DNA of 53,767 nucleotides from Pseudobutyrivibrio sp. UBA3626 (GCA_002373675.1 DFLF01000013.1:230568-284334), one strand, 5' to 3'. Shown: positions 1 to 8,927, numbered from the stretch's first letter. The notes: a model not told the origin generated them from the sequence alone. Numbers and translations: made by a program.

Positions 1-432
1 ATGGAAGTTTGGGCACTTGAAGCTTATGGTGCAAGTTATACACTTCAAGAAATCCTGACAATGAAGTCAGATGACGTTGTTGGTCGTGTTAAGACATACG
101 AAGCAATTATTAAGGGGGAGAATATTCCTGAACCTGGAATTCCAGAATCATTCAAGGTTCTTCTTAAGGAATTACAGTCACTTGGTCTTGATGTTAAGGT
201 ACTTGATGAGAATCACAAGGAAGTACAATTAATCGAGACAAGCGAGTATGGTAATACTGATTACAACGCAGTAATGGTAGATGCTAATAAGAATTTCGCA
301 TTTGAGGAAAATGTTGATTTTGCTGCCCAGGGTTATACAGAACACCAGGTTGGTGAAGAAGATGATCTTGAGTCTGAGGAATACGAAGACTTAGATGCAG
401 AAGCATTTGCTGAAGATAGTATTGAAGAATAG
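1..432 (+). CDS. rpoB: RNA polymerase beta subunit, C-terminal part
   Basis: This is the last 143 residues of the beta subunit of RNA polymerase; the rest lies upstream of the window. The stretch MEVWALEAYGASYTLQEIL is the conserved beta C-terminal region that contacts beta-prime, followed by the KSDDVVGRVKTYEAI segment. After about residue 80 the protein runs into a variable acidic tail rich in Glu and Asp, as in other Clostridia. The stop is 17 bases before rpoC, so the two form the usual rpoBC operon. The reading frame is open from base 1; no start codon is claimed because the gene is cut by the window edge. Confidence 0.97.
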   Translation: MEVWALEAYGASYTLQEILTMKSDDVVGRVKTYEAIIKGENIPEPGIPESFKVLLKELQSLGLDVKVLDENHKEVQLIETSEYGNTDYNAVMVDANKNFAFEENVDFAAQGYTEHQVGEEDDLESEEYEDLDAEAFAEDSIEE

Positions 433-449
433 AGAAGGGAGTTTCATAA

Positions 450-3400
450 ATGCCAGGTACAATGAATAAAGATAAGACAAATCAACCAATTGAATTTGAC
501 GCTCTTCAGATTGGTTTGGCATCACCAGAGAAGATTAGAGAATGGTCTTATGGTGAAGTGAAGAAGCCCGAGACAATTAATTATAGAACATTAAAGCCTG
601 AGAAGGATGGTTTGTTTTGTGAGAAAATTTTCGGACCAAGCAAAGACTGGGAATGTCATTGTGGTAAATACAAGAAGATTCGCTATAAAGGCGTAGTCTG
701 CGATAAGTGTGGTGTCGAGGTAACTAAGGCAGCAGTACGTAGAGAGAGAATGGGACATATTGAACTCGCATGTCCTGTATCTCATATCTGGTACTTCAAA
801 GGTATACCAAGCCGCATGGGATTACTACTTGATTTATCACCAAGAGTACTTGATAAAGTATTATATTTCCATAGTTATATCGTATTAGATCCAGGAGAGA
901 CTACATTAGAATACAAGCAGATTCTTACACAAGATGAGTATACTAATGCCGTAGAGACTTTTGGAGCATCAGCTTTTAGAGCAGGAATGGGTGCTGAGTC
1001 TATTCAGGAACTTCTTGCTGCAATAGACTTAGATGCAGATGCTGAAGAGCTGAAAGAAGAATTAGAGTCAGCAACTGGTCAGAAGAGAGCGAGAATTATT
1101 AAGAGATTAGAGGTTGTTGAAGCATTTAGAGAATCAGGTAATAAGCCTGAATGGATGATTCTTAATGTTATTCCTGTAATCCCACCAGATCTTCGTCCTA
1201 TGGTTCAGTTAGAGGGTGGAAGATTTGCAACTTCTGACTTAAACGATTTATATCGTAGAATTGTAAACCGTAATAATCGTCTTAGAAAACTACTTGATAT
1301 CAACGCTCCAGAAATCGTTGTACGTAACGAGAAGCGTATGCTACAGGAGGCTGTTGACGGACTTATTGATAATGGTCGTCGTGGACGTGCCGTTACAGGT
1401 CCTGGTAACAGAGCACTTAAGTCTTTATCAGATATGCTTAAGGGTAAGTCCGGTCGTTTCCGTCAGAACTTACTTGGTAAGCGTGTAGATTATTCAGGTC
1501 GTTCCGTTATCGTAGTTGGTCCTGAGCTTAAGATTTATCAATGTGGTCTTCCTAAGGAAATGGCTATCGAATTATTTAAGCCATTTGTTATGAAGGTACT
1601 TGTTGAGACAGGTCAGGCTCACAATATTAAGAGTGCCAAGAAGATGGTTGAGAAGTTGGATCCTAAGGTATGGGATGTTCTAGAAGATGTAATCAAAGAG
1701 CACCCTGTAATGCTTAACCGTGCTCCCACACTTCATAGATTGGGTATTCAGGCCTTCGAGCCAGTGCTTGTTGAAGGTAAGGCTATTAAGCTTCATCCAC
1801 TTGTATGTACAGCTTACAATGCCGATTTCGATGGTGATCAGATGGCTGTCCATTTGCCACTTACAGCAGAAGCACAGGCAGAGTGTAGGTTTATGCTTCT
1901 GTCACCTAATAACTTACTTAAGCCTTCTGATGGTGGACCTGTTGCAGTTCCATCACAGGATATGGTTCTTGGTATCTATTATCTTACACAGGAGAGAGAG
2001 AATCCGGAGGACAAGGATAAGAAGTTATACAAGAATGTTAACGAAGCAATTCTTGCATACGAGAACAAGGCTGTGTCTCTTCATGAGAGAGTTAAGGTAC
2101 GTATGTCTAAGGAAGTTAATGGTGAGATAATTTCTGGAATAATTGAATCTACAGTTGGAAGATTGATTTTTAACGAAATCATTCCTCAGGATCTTGGAAT
2201 TGTTGATAGAACAATTCCAGGCAACGAACTTATTCTTGAAGTTGATGAACTTGTAGGTAAGAAGCAACTTAAGAAGATACTTGAGAAAGTAATTAATACT
2301 CATGGTGCTACTAAGACTGCAGAAGTATTAGATGATATTAAGTCTATGGGTTATAAGTATTCAACACAGGCTGCAATGACAGTATCAATCTCAGATATGA
2401 CAGTTCCTGCCAAGAAGGCTGACTTAATTGCTGAAGCAGAGAAAACTGTTGATGAGATTTCTAAGAAATACAAGCGTGGTTGGATGACAGAAGAAGAACG
2501 TTATAGAGATGTTGTAACTGTATGGGAAGATACTGATAAGATTCTTACAGATGAGCTACTAAAGGGTCTTGATAAGTATAATAATATCCATATGATGGCT
2601 GATTCAGGAGCCCGTGGTTCTGATAAGCAGATTAAGCAGCTTGCTGGTATGCGTGGACTTATGGCTGATACAACAGGTCGTACAATTGAACTTCCAATTA
2701 AATCTAACTTCCGTGAAGGTCTTGACGTATTAGAGTATTTCATGTCAGCTCATGGTGCTCGTAAAGGTCTTTCGGATACAGCTCTTCGTACAGCCGATTC
2801 TGGATACTTAACAAGACGTCTTGTTGATGTATCTCAGCAACTAATTGTAAGAGAAAGAGACTGTATGGAAGATACAGAGGGCGAGATTCCAGGAATGTAT
2901 GTACGTGCGTTTATGGAGGGACGTGAAGAGATAGAATCACTTCAGGAACGTATTACAGGAAGATTCTCTTGCGAGACTATCTGTGATAAAGATGGAAATG
3001 TTATTGTTAAAGCCAACCATATGATTACACCACGAAGAGCAGAAGCAATTGTTACAAAGGGTGTTAATGAAGATGGTAAGTTATATGCAGATTTAATTCA
3101 GGCTGAAAAGGATGATCCTACTGTTAAGGAAAAGGCTCAGATTAAGATTCGTACAATTCTTACATGCCGTTCTCGTCAGGGTGTCTGCGCAAAATGTTAT
3201 GGTGCCAATATGGCAACTGGTAACGCTGTACAGGTTGGTGAAGCAATTGGTATTATTGCCGCTCAGTCAATCGGTGAGCCTGGTACACAGCTTACAATGA
3301 GAACATTCCATACTGGTGGTGTTGCCGGTAACGATATTACACAAGGTCTTCCTCGTGTAGAGGAAATCTTCGAGGCCAGAAAGCCTAAGGGACTTGCAAT

Positions 3401-4241
3401 TATATCTGAGATTGCAGGAACTATCGAAATTCGTGATACTAAGAAGAAGAGAGAAGTTGTTGTAAGAAATGACGAGGGAGAAGAGAAGATTTACCTTATT
3501 CCTTACGGTTCTCGCATCAAGGTATTTGACGGACAGGTTATTGAAAAGGGTGATGAGCTTACAGAAGGTTCAGTTAACCCACATGATATAATTGATATTA
3601 AGGGTGTAAGAGCTGTACAAGACTACATGCTTAGAGAAGTACAGAGAGTTTACCGCTTACAAGGTGTTGATATTAACGATAAGCATATTGAAGTTATCGT
3701 TCATCAGATGCTTAAGAAAGTCAGAGTTGATGCATCAGGTGACTCCAACTATCTACCTGGAACACAGGTTGATGTACTTGAGTTCGAAGCAGTTAATGAA
3801 GAGCTTAAGGCAGCAGGTAAAGAACCTGCAGAAGGTGAGCAGATCCTACTTGGTATTACTAAGGCAAGTCTTGCAACAGAATCCTTCCTGTCAGCTGCTT
3901 CATTCCAGGAGACAACTAAGGTTCTTACTGGTGCAGCAATTAAAGGTAAGATTGATCCATTAATCGGACTTAAGGAAAGTGTTATCCTTGGTAAGCTTAT
4001 CCCTGCCGGAACAGGTATGAAGAGATATAGTAATATCAAGATTAATACTACTTATGATAACGAAATGTCTCGTCAAATAGCTAAAGCACAGGAAGAAGCA
4101 AGCAGAATCCTGGAACTTGACACAGAAAACGATGCCCAGGTAGAAGGTGCGGATAACAATATAGAAGAAACTATTGAAGAAGCACCAAAGGCAGGAATTG
4201 CATCACTTATAGATGCAATTAATAATGTAGATGATGAGTAA
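450..4241 (+). CDS. rpoC: RNA polymerase beta-prime subunit
   Basis: Full-length 1263-residue beta-prime, carrying the catalytic metal site of RNA polymerase. Residues 69-87 hold the N-terminal zinc site (C69, C71, C84, C87). The catalytic NADFDGDQMAVH motif starts at about residue 457, and the second zinc cluster CRSRQGVCAKC lies near residue 906. The AQSIGEPGTQLTMRTFHTGG trigger-loop region is present. The C-terminus ends in an acidic, low-conservation tail. The start at 450 follows GAGAAGGGAG at a workable distance; an in-frame ATG at 462 is an alternative. It is co-transcribed with rpoB and its stop overlaps a possible 34-residue ORF. Confidence 0.99.
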   Translation: MPGTMNKDKTNQPIEFDALQIGLASPEKIREWSYGEVKKPETINYRTLKPEKDGLFCEKIFGPSKDWECHCGKYKKIRYKGVVCDKCGVEVTKAAVRRERMGHIELACPVSHIWYFKGIPSRMGLLLDLSPRVLDKVLYFHSYIVLDPGETTLEYKQILTQDEYTNAVETFGASAFRAGMGAESIQELLAAIDLDADAEELKEELESATGQKRARIIKRLEVVEAFRESGNKPEWMILNVIPVIPPDLRPMVQLEGGRFATSDLNDLYRRIVNRNNRLRKLLDINAPEIVVRNEKRMLQEAVDGLIDNGRRGRAVTGPGNRALKSLSDMLKGKSGRFRQNLLGKRVDYSGRSVIVVGPELKIYQCGLPKEMAIELFKPFVMKVLVETGQAHNIKSAKKMVEKLDPKVWDVLEDVIKEHPVMLNRAPTLHRLGIQAFEPVLVEGKAIKLHPLVCTAYNADFDGDQMAVHLPLTAEAQAECRFMLLSPNNLLKPSDGGPVAVPSQDMVLGIYYLTQERENPEDKDKKLYKNVNEAILAYENKAVSLHERVKVRMSKEVNGEIISGIIESTVGRLIFNEIIPQDLGIVDRTIPGNELILEVDELVGKKQLKKILEKVINTHGATKTAEVLDDIKSMGYKYSTQAAMTVSISDMTVPAKKADLIAEAEKTVDEISKKYKRGWMTEEERYRDVVTVWEDTDKILTDELLKGLDKYNNIHMMADSGARGSDKQIKQLAGMRGLMADTTGRTIELPIKSNFREGLDVLEYFMSAHGARKGLSDTALRTADSGYLTRRLVDVSQQLIVRERDCMEDTEGEIPGMYVRAFMEGREEIESLQERITGRFSCETICDKDGNVIVKANHMITPRRAEAIVTKGVNEDGKLYADLIQAEKDDPTVKEKAQIKIRTILTCRSRQGVCAKCYGANMATGNAVQVGEAIGIIAAQSIGEPGTQLTMRTFHTGGVAGNDITQGLPRVEEIFEARKPKGLAIISEIAGTIEIRDTKKKREVVVRNDEGEEKIYLIPYGSRIKVFDGQVIEKGDELTEGSVNPHDIIDIKGVRAVQDYMLREVQRVYRLQGVDINDKHIEVIVHQMLKKVRVDASGDSNYLPGTQVDVLEFEAVNEELKAAGKEPAEGEQILLGITKASLATESFLSAASFQETTKVLTGAAIKGKIDPLIGLKESVILGKLIPAGTGMKRYSNIKINTTYDNEMSRQIAKAQEEASRILELDTENDAQVEGADNNIEETIEEAPKAGIASLIDAINNVDDE

Positions 4242-4338
4242 TAATATAACACCACAAGAAAAAGCCGAGCTTCAAAAGTCATTAGACAATGCGTCAAATG
4301 AACTTGATAAAGCAATGTCAGATTTAGAGAATAAATAA
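4234..4338 (+). CDS. possible 34-residue microprotein overlapping the rpoC stop
   Basis: An ATG inside the last codons of rpoC opens a frame of 34 codons that ends at TAA 4336-4338, overlapping rpoC by 8 bases. The predicted peptide starts MSNNITPQEKAELQKSLDNA and is highly charged, Cys-free and likely helical. There is no strong ribosome binding site of its own, so it would depend on translational coupling to rpoC. It lies before the hairpin at 4363. I recognise no family. It could be chance; its amino-acid mix (E, K, D, L, N, few hydrophobic runs) is protein-like, which is the only positive sign. Confidence 0.35.
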   Translation: MSNNITPQEKAELQKSLDNASNELDKAMSDLENK

Positions 4339-4362
4339 TGTATTTTGTAAATGGACTTTTTG

Positions 4363-4390
4363 GGCTTAGGTAATAACCTAAGCCTGTTTT
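4363..4390 (+). terminator. hairpin after rpoC
   Basis: A perfect 9-bp stem, GGCTTAGGT (4363-4371) with ACCTAAGCC (4376-4384), has a four-base AATA loop and is followed by TGTTTTG. The U-tract is short, so this may be a partial terminator or attenuator between rpoBC and the Q-rich membrane protein gene just downstream. Confidence 0.65.
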
Positions 4391-4409
4391 GTACAAGGAG
4401 GAAATGATT

Positions 4410-4922
4410 ATGGCATATTATGAAGAAAATCCTAATAATCAACAACCTGAGACACAGGGACAACCGGTTCAACCAGAGCCTCAAGTTCAGCAGGCAGAGC
4501 AGGGTAACCAGGGACAGCAGTTCCAACAGAATCAGCAGTATCAACAGGGTAACCAGGGACAGCAGTTCCAGCAGGCAGGACAACAGCAGTATCAGCAGAC
4601 AAGCCAAGGATATAATGTTGTAGATGCTGGACATAGTCCAACACAGATTATGGTATTTGGTATTGTTTCATTATGTGTATCTGTAATAATTGGATGGACA
4701 GTAATTTTCGGAATTCTTTCTATTGTATTTGGTGCTCTTGCAATGAGCTGGTCTAAGAAGTATATGCAGGCAAATCCAAATGTTGATAATGGTCAGGTTA
4801 AGGCAGGAAGAATAACTGGTATTATTGGATTTATTTTTGGAATCCTTGATGTTGTTTTTGGAACTATTACTTGGATTTCAGTTGGTTGCGTAGCATGTCT
4901 TGCACCACTAGGCTATATGTAA
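4410..4922 (+). CDS. Q-rich small membrane protein, DUF4190-like
   Basis: A 170-residue protein with a low-complexity N-terminal half (about residues 8-65) made of Gln, Gly, Asn and Pro, then two hydrophobic segments. The segments are near ATTATGGTATTTGGT (start of the first, about residue 77) and around residues 127-160, with a short Lys-rich cytoplasmic loop between them. This is the architecture of the DUF4190 family of small envelope proteins; function is unknown. The ORF also opens with a TTG at 4389, but AAGGAGGAA at 4395-4403 is placed for the ATG at 4410. The Q-rich part contains a 45-bp internal duplication. It follows rpoC and is closed by the terminator at 4952. Confidence 0.8.
   Translation: MAYYEENPNNQQPETQGQPVQPEPQVQQAEQGNQGQQFQQNQQYQQGNQGQQFQQAGQQQYQQTSQGYNVVDAGHSPTQIMVFGIVSLCVSVIIGWTVIFGILSIVFGALAMSWSKKYMQANPNVDNGQVKAGRITGIIGFIFGILDVVFGTITWISVGCVACLAPLGYM
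4501..4570 (+). repeat. 25-bp exact direct repeat, 45-bp period
   Basis: The 25 bases at 4501-4525 recur exactly at 4546-4570, a period of 45 bp or 15 codons. They encode the repeated GNQGQQFQQ unit in the Q-rich part of the membrane protein. Such in-frame repeats can expand or contract by slippage, changing the tail length without breaking the frame. Confidence 0.9.
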
Positions 4923-4951
4923 TATTTACTTGATTATGATTAATTAACTTG

Positions 4952-4983
4952 CCTCTGTCGCATGCGGCAGAGGTGATTTTTTT
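4952..4983 (+). terminator. rho-independent terminator
   Basis: The stem CCTCTGTCGC/GCGGCAGAGG encloses a very short AT-containing loop (with one G-T pair) and is followed by TGATTTTTTT. It ends the transcript of the Q-rich membrane protein and separates it from lgt. Confidence 0.85.
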
Positions 4984-5001
4984 GATGAGGATGACTAGAA
5001 T

Positions 5002-5784
5002 ATGAGTATGTATTTAGATTTTGGCTTATTTAAGATACCGGCATATGGCACAATGATTGTTACAGGTGCGCTTATAGCCAATTTAGTTGTAATTCTTCTT
5101 ATACTTAAGAGAGATAAGAAGAATGTGTGGGATTTTATAATAATAGAAGGATATGGGCTTTTAGGAGGAATTATTGGTTCTAAGCTTTTATATATTTTAA
5201 TCAATATTAATGACATCCCCTGGGATAGAATAGGCGAGCCGGAAGTTTTGGCTCCATTAATTGGTGGAGGATTTGTATTCTATGGAGGATTAATTCTGGC
5301 AGTAATATTAGTATTTCTGGGAGGTAAGATACACAAAATTGATGCGTGGGACTATATTAGTAATTACGCATTTGCCATACCACTTGCCCATGGATTTGGA
5401 AGAATAGGATGTTTTCTGGCAGGATGTTGCTATGGAATACCATATGAGGGACCTATAGCTGTTGTATATCCAGAGACTTCAATTATTGCACCATCAGGTA
5501 TTCCAATGTTTCCAGTTCAGATTGTAGAGACATGCTGTCTCTTTGTGATTTCCATAGTGTTATTTTTATTCTATTGGTTTAGAAAGACCCAGTTTCTTCT
5601 TCCAATGTACTTTATATTATATGGAATAGTTAGATTTATACTAGAATATTTTAGATATGATGCTTATCGTGGCAAATTCCTTTCGTTATATACATCTCAA
5701 TGGATAAGCATTGGTATGATTATTGCCGGAGTATTATGGATAATAATTAATCTAACAAGAAGTAAAAATAATAAGCAAAGATAA
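5002..5784 (+). CDS. lgt: prolipoprotein diacylglyceryl transferase
   Basis: A 260-residue polytopic membrane enzyme that moves the diacylglyceryl group from phosphatidylglycerol to the lipobox Cys of prelipoproteins, the first step of lipoprotein maturation. About seven hydrophobic segments are visible. The Lgt signature region HGFGRIGCFLAGCCYG sits at about residues 130-145; the Cys-rich form is the variant often seen in Clostridia rather than the GRIGNFINGE of E. coli. IVRFILEYFR near residue 210 is a second conserved Lgt block. The start at 5002 has GAGG about 11 bases upstream; an ATG at 5008 is possible. It is a single gene between two terminators, followed by a convergent lipoprotein gene. 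Confidence 0.88.
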   Translation: MSMYLDFGLFKIPAYGTMIVTGALIANLVVILLILKRDKKNVWDFIIIEGYGLLGGIIGSKLLYILININDIPWDRIGEPEVLAPLIGGGFVFYGGLILAVILVFLGGKIHKIDAWDYISNYAFAIPLAHGFGRIGCFLAGCCYGIPYEGPIAVVYPETSIIAPSGIPMFPVQIVETCCLFVISIVLFLFYWFRKTQFLLPMYFILYGIVRFILEYFRYDAYRGKFLSLYTSQWISIGMIIAGVLWIIINLTRSKNNKQR

Positions 5785-5785
5785 A

Positions 5786-5813
5786 GCTACTAACACAACG
5801 TATTAGTAGCTTC
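5786..5813. terminator. bidirectional terminator between convergent genes
   Basis: GCTACTAA (5786-5793) pairs with TTAGTAGC (5803-5810) and is extended by flanking A/T pairs, with TTCTTT on the plus strand and an A-rich flank giving U-rich RNA on the minus strand. It lies exactly between lgt and the convergent lipoprotein gene and can serve both. Confidence 0.8.
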
Positions 5814-5818
5814 TTTAA

Positions 5819-6331
5819 TTAATATCCCAGCTTTTCAAATAGCTTTTCAACTTTTGATTTGTTATTAAGAGTAACAGTGGTATAGATAACTGTATCATCA
5901 ACTTTAGATAACTTATAGAATACAGTTCTATTTTGTCCTTCGGCATACATATCTTCATTTCTTTCTTTTTCCCAGGTGTTATTATCAGGACACTGGTTTT
6001 CTATTCTATGTCTTTTATAATGGAAATTAACAGATGCACTTATGTCATCTTTGAGACGCCAGTATTGCAATTCAAGTCCATCTTTATCTCTTGCATCAAT
6101 TACTTCTACAATAGAGGGATCTGAAGATTTATACTGAGAGGTGAGGTCAGTATATTCGAATTCACTTCCAAGAGTTGATTTGAACTCGCTAGCAGTAACG
6201 GACTCTTTCTTTTTGGTACATCCGGTTATAGAAAACACGCTAATAAAAAAAACAAAGCATAAAATAACAAGACACAAAATGCAAACTACACGCTTTGCAG
6301 GAAATTGTCTATTTTTTAGTGTATTATTCAT
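5819..6331 (-). CDS. putative lipoprotein, unknown function
   Basis: A 170-residue protein with a basic N-terminus, a hydrophobic segment (about residues 15-35) and a lipobox ending ITGC at about residue 38, followed by TKKKES. This predicts Lgt/Lsp processing and anchoring to the outer face of the membrane. The mature part is charged and soluble with no family I recognise; a Tyr/Glu-rich region resembles a small alpha/beta domain. GGGAGGTG on the minus strand (6340-6347) precedes the ATG. A TATAAT box on the minus strand at 6360-6355 is a likely -10. It is the only minus-strand gene seen in the window. Confidence 0.8.
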   Translation of the reverse strand: MNNTLKNRQFPAKRVVCILCLVILCFVFFISVFSITGCTKKKESVTASEFKSTLGSEFEYTDLTSQYKSSDPSIVEVIDARDKDGLELQYWRLKDDISASVNFHYKRHRIENQCPDNNTWEKERNEDMYAEGQNRTVFYKLSKVDDTVIYTTVTLNNKSKVEKLFEKLGY

Positions 6332-6375
6332 AAAAAAACACCTCCCTTTTTTCTATTATACTACGAAAAAGCATA

Positions 6376-6404
6376 TTGGATACAATAAATAATTGTTATA
6401 TAAT
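6376..6404 (+). promoter_or_regulatory. promoter for plsY and the GT gene
   Basis: TTGGAT (6376-6381), a 17-base spacer, then TATAAT (6399-6404). It reads away from the lipoprotein gene and is about 55 bases before the plsY start, so the intergenic region holds divergent promoters. Confidence 0.7.
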
Positions 6405-6458
6405 AATATAGATAATAAGAGATGTATAAATATGCATTTTATATTATGGGAGATTTAT

Positions 6459-7109
6459 ATGAGTTATGAATTCGAGTACATAGCATTTGCACTCATGGGA
6501 TATTTTCTGGGCTCAATATTATTTGCTAAAGTATTTGGATACGTATTTACAAAAGAAGATATAACACTTAAGGCGAAAGACAAAAACCCGGGAACATTTA
6601 ACGCATATTCAGTAGGTGGATTCTGGTGTGGAACACTAACTGTTATCTGTGAATTAGCTAAAGGAATGGTTCCCGTATTCTTATGTCTTAATTATGTTGA
6701 CGTAAAATATAATAATGAAGTGTTGATGGCACTCGTAATGCTATCTCCAATTATAGGTCACATTTTACCGATATTTCATGGATTTAGAGGGGGTAAAGGA
6801 ATTGCAGTTACCTTTGGATCTCTATTGGGATTTTTGGTAGATTTAAGACCTGCACTTCTTCTTGCAATTGTATTTATTGTATTTTCTTTAATACTAATTA
6901 TTAAGCCAGATTATTATAAGACCATGATAACATTTATTGTTGCTGCGCTTATAGCACCGTTTATAGGTTATAGAACTGCAATTGTTATTACTTATGTTGC
7001 AGCAGCAATTATAGTTTGCATTAAACTTTTTTTAAGCAAAGAGGAGAAGGAGAGTTTCCGCTTATCATTTATTAAGTGGGATATAATAGGAGAAAAGGAA
7101 GGACAATAG
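6459..7109 (+). CDS. plsY: glycerol-3-phosphate acyltransferase, PlsY-like
   Basis: A 216-residue polytopic membrane protein of the PlsY family, which acylates glycerol-3-phosphate from acyl-phosphate to make lysophosphatidic acid. Family motifs seen are LGSILFAKVFG near residue 16, KNPGTFNAYSVGG (in place of the usual NPGATN block), and GHILPIFHGFRGGKGIAVTFG near residue 107. The frame is open from 6393, but the ATG at 6459 has GGGAG six bases before it and matches the usual family N-terminus. It is followed after 4 bases by a glycolipid synthase-like GT, so the two may work together in membrane lipid synthesis. The substituted second motif makes it a divergent member. Confidence 0.85.
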   Translation: MSYEFEYIAFALMGYFLGSILFAKVFGYVFTKEDITLKAKDKNPGTFNAYSVGGFWCGTLTVICELAKGMVPVFLCLNYVDVKYNNEVLMALVMLSPIIGHILPIFHGFRGGKGIAVTFGSLLGFLVDLRPALLLAIVFIVFSLILIIKPDYYKTMITFIVAALIAPFIGYRTAIVITYVAAAIIVCIKLFLSKEEKESFRLSFIKWDIIGEKEGQ

Positions 7110-7113
7110 GATA

Positions 7114-8271
7114 ATGAGATATCTTATTATGTCATGTAGCACAGGTGGTGGTCATAATTCCTCGGCTCATGCGGTGGAAGAGGAACTGATTAAGAGAGGT
7201 CACGAAGTGATATTTCTTGATCCCTACGATCTAGTTAATGAGAAAAGAGCAGATCAGGTTGGATGGGCTTATATTAAGCTTGTTCAGACAATGCCAAAGG
7301 TCTTTGGAACATTGTATTTTGCAGGTGAGATGGTTAGTAGAATACCAATTATGTCACCTGTTTATTTTGCAAATGCAGGTGTAGCATATCGAATGAAGAA
7401 ATTTCTTAAGGAGAATAGATTTGACGGTATTATAATGTCACATATCTATCCGGCGGAAATGATTACTATGCTAAGAAGGCATAAAGTTGAATTACCTCCA
7501 ACATTTTTTATTGCAACAGATTATATATGTATTCCTTTTACAGCAGAGACTGAATGTGATTATTATTGTATTCCGGGAGAAGATTCAATTGAGGCTTTTG
7601 AATCAAGAGGAATTCCAAGAGAGAAACTAAAACCTTGTGGAATACCGGTGAAAGCTGCGTTTGATAAGGGAAGAATTGACAAAAAAGCGATGAATGAAAT
7701 TGGGTTATCTCCCAATATGAGACATATTCTTGTGGTGGGAGGTAGCGTTGGTGCCGGAAGGATTATATTAGTTACTGAGATTCTTGCAGGATATATCAAA
7801 GCTTTTAACAGGAAAGTTGATAATGGCATTATAAAAAGCAGAAAACTTCATGGAATAGTTGTATGTGGCAACAATGAGAAAATATATAAGAAGTTACGTT
7901 CTAAGAAAAAAGACTTCATAACAATTCTTAAAAGTACTGATAATATGCCGGATTATATGAAGGCAAGTGATATAATAATATCTAAGCCCGGAGGGTTGTC
8001 TTCAACAGAAGCGGCGGTAGCCAAAGTGCCACTGATTCATATATCTCCTATTCCAGGATGCGAGTCATTTAATGTAAAATACTTTGATGCAAAAGGTTTG
8101 AGTGTATATGTTAAGAATATAAGAAAAGATATGGCATCGGCAATAACAGCGCTACTAAAACCTGAGAATCGTGCTAAGATGCTACAAAGTCAGAAATCAA
8201 CAATTAATGATAATGCCAGAAACGAATGGTGTGATTTTATAGAAGAAAAGACAGAATCCCCCAGTGATTGA
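7114..8271 (+). CDS. glycosyltransferase, diacylglycerol glucosyltransferase/MGDG synthase-like
   Basis: A 385-residue GT-B fold enzyme of the GT28 group related to UgtP and MGDG synthases, which put sugars from UDP-sugar on diacylglycerol. The N-terminal half has the MGDG-synthase signature STGGGHNSSA (about residues 9-18), which is the glycine-rich acceptor loop. The C-terminal half has VVGGSVGAGR and, near residue 290, KPGGLSSTEAA, the nucleotide-sugar binding block. No transmembrane segment is obvious; such enzymes bind the inner face of the membrane. It sits 4 bases after plsY. Its stop codon TGA (8269-8271) lies inside the terminator stem. Substrate sugar and processivity cannot be told from sequence. 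Confidence 0.85.
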   Translation: MRYLIMSCSTGGGHNSSAHAVEEELIKRGHEVIFLDPYDLVNEKRADQVGWAYIKLVQTMPKVFGTLYFAGEMVSRIPIMSPVYFANAGVAYRMKKFLKENRFDGIIMSHIYPAEMITMLRRHKVELPPTFFIATDYICIPFTAETECDYYCIPGEDSIEAFESRGIPREKLKPCGIPVKAAFDKGRIDKKAMNEIGLSPNMRHILVVGGSVGAGRIILVTEILAGYIKAFNRKVDNGIIKSRKLHGIVVCGNNEKIYKKLRSKKKDFITILKSTDNMPDYMKASDIIISKPGGLSSTEAAVAKVPLIHISPIPGCESFNVKYFDAKGLSVYVKNIRKDMASAITALLKPENRAKMLQSQKSTINDNARNEWCDFIEEKTESPSD

Positions 8272-8289
8272 AAAATCACTGGTTTTTTT
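8261..8289 (+). terminator. rho-independent terminator overlapping a stop codon
   Basis: CCAGTGATT (8261-8269), GAAA loop, AATCACTGG (8274-8282), then seven T. This is a perfect 9-bp stem. The stop codon of the GT gene is within the stem and loop, so terminating ribosomes could mask the hairpin. Confidence 0.93.
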
Positions 8290-8362
8290 GTTGAAAAGGC
8301 ATAATAAAAAATTTTGATTTTTGTGGGATTGTACCAACAAAAAAATTTCCATGAAACGCTTA

Positions 8363-8391
8363 TAGACATTTTATAAACGTACTCATATAAT
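8363..8391 (+). promoter_or_regulatory. promoter of the tad locus
   Basis: TAGACA (8363-8368), 17-base spacer, TATAAT (8386-8391): a near-consensus sigma-A promoter 27 bases before the first tad gene. I see no other equally good promoter before 17581, so it may drive the whole locus. Confidence 0.8.
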
Positions 8392-8417
8392 GGGTATCAC
8401 GAAAAGAGGTGATGCGT

Positions 8418-8927
8418 ATGCAGGCCTATGTGGTAGCACTGTTAATACTAACTGTTGCAGCAGCCTGTGATTATTATACTAAGAAGATTCCCAATTTAAT
8501 AATAGTAAGTGGATATGGAATTGCATTTACAACGATGATTGTTATAAATGGATATTATGATTTCTATATTTACTTGATTCGTGCCTTATGGCCTATTCTG
8601 GCTTTATTCATATTCTATTTTCTTAAGGCACTCGGAGCGGGAGATATAAAACTATTTTCCGTAATATCAATATTTTGCCCCACAGAATTTTTGATAAGAT
8701 TTATTATTTGTTCCTTTATTATAGGAGCATTATATGGATTGATAAGAATGATAATTAATAGAGAGCTTAGCGTAAAGCTGATTAACGTGGCAGATCATGT
8801 CTTGGAATGCATGAACAAGAAAGAGGTGTCCCATTATACACCCACAAGTGAAAGCAGTTATATATGTTTTTCTATATGTATGTTATTTGGATTCTTAGTT
8901 AATTTAGGATTGGAGGTAATACTTTGA
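8418..8927 (+). CDS. prepilin peptidase, CpaA/TadV type (A24)
   Basis: A 169-residue polytopic aspartic peptidase that would cut Flp prepilins after Gly at the cytoplasmic face. The two catalytic Asp regions are visible: CDYYTKKIPN near residue 17 and the GxGD block GAGDIK near residue 77. It is the first gene of the tad locus. Upstream in-frame GTG (8409) and ATG (8412) exist, but AGAGGTG at 8405-8411 favours the ATG at 8418. A second A24 peptidase lies at 15693, so this locus carries two. Confidence 0.85.
   Translation: MQAYVVALLILTVAAACDYYTKKIPNLIIVSGYGIAFTTMIVINGYYDFYIYLIRALWPILALFIFYFLKALGAGDIKLFSVISIFCPTEFLIRFIICSFIIGALYGLIRMIINRELSVKLINVADHVLECMNKKEVSHYTPTSESSYICFSICMLFGFLVNLGLEVIL

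Noticed and set aside
1720..2130. 136-residue plus-strand frame inside rpoC
   Set aside because: Out-of-frame reading of a highly conserved gene without RBS.
4272..4634. Leu-rich minus-strand frame of 120 residues
   Set aside because: Produced by the CAG-rich Q repeats of the real gene read backwards.
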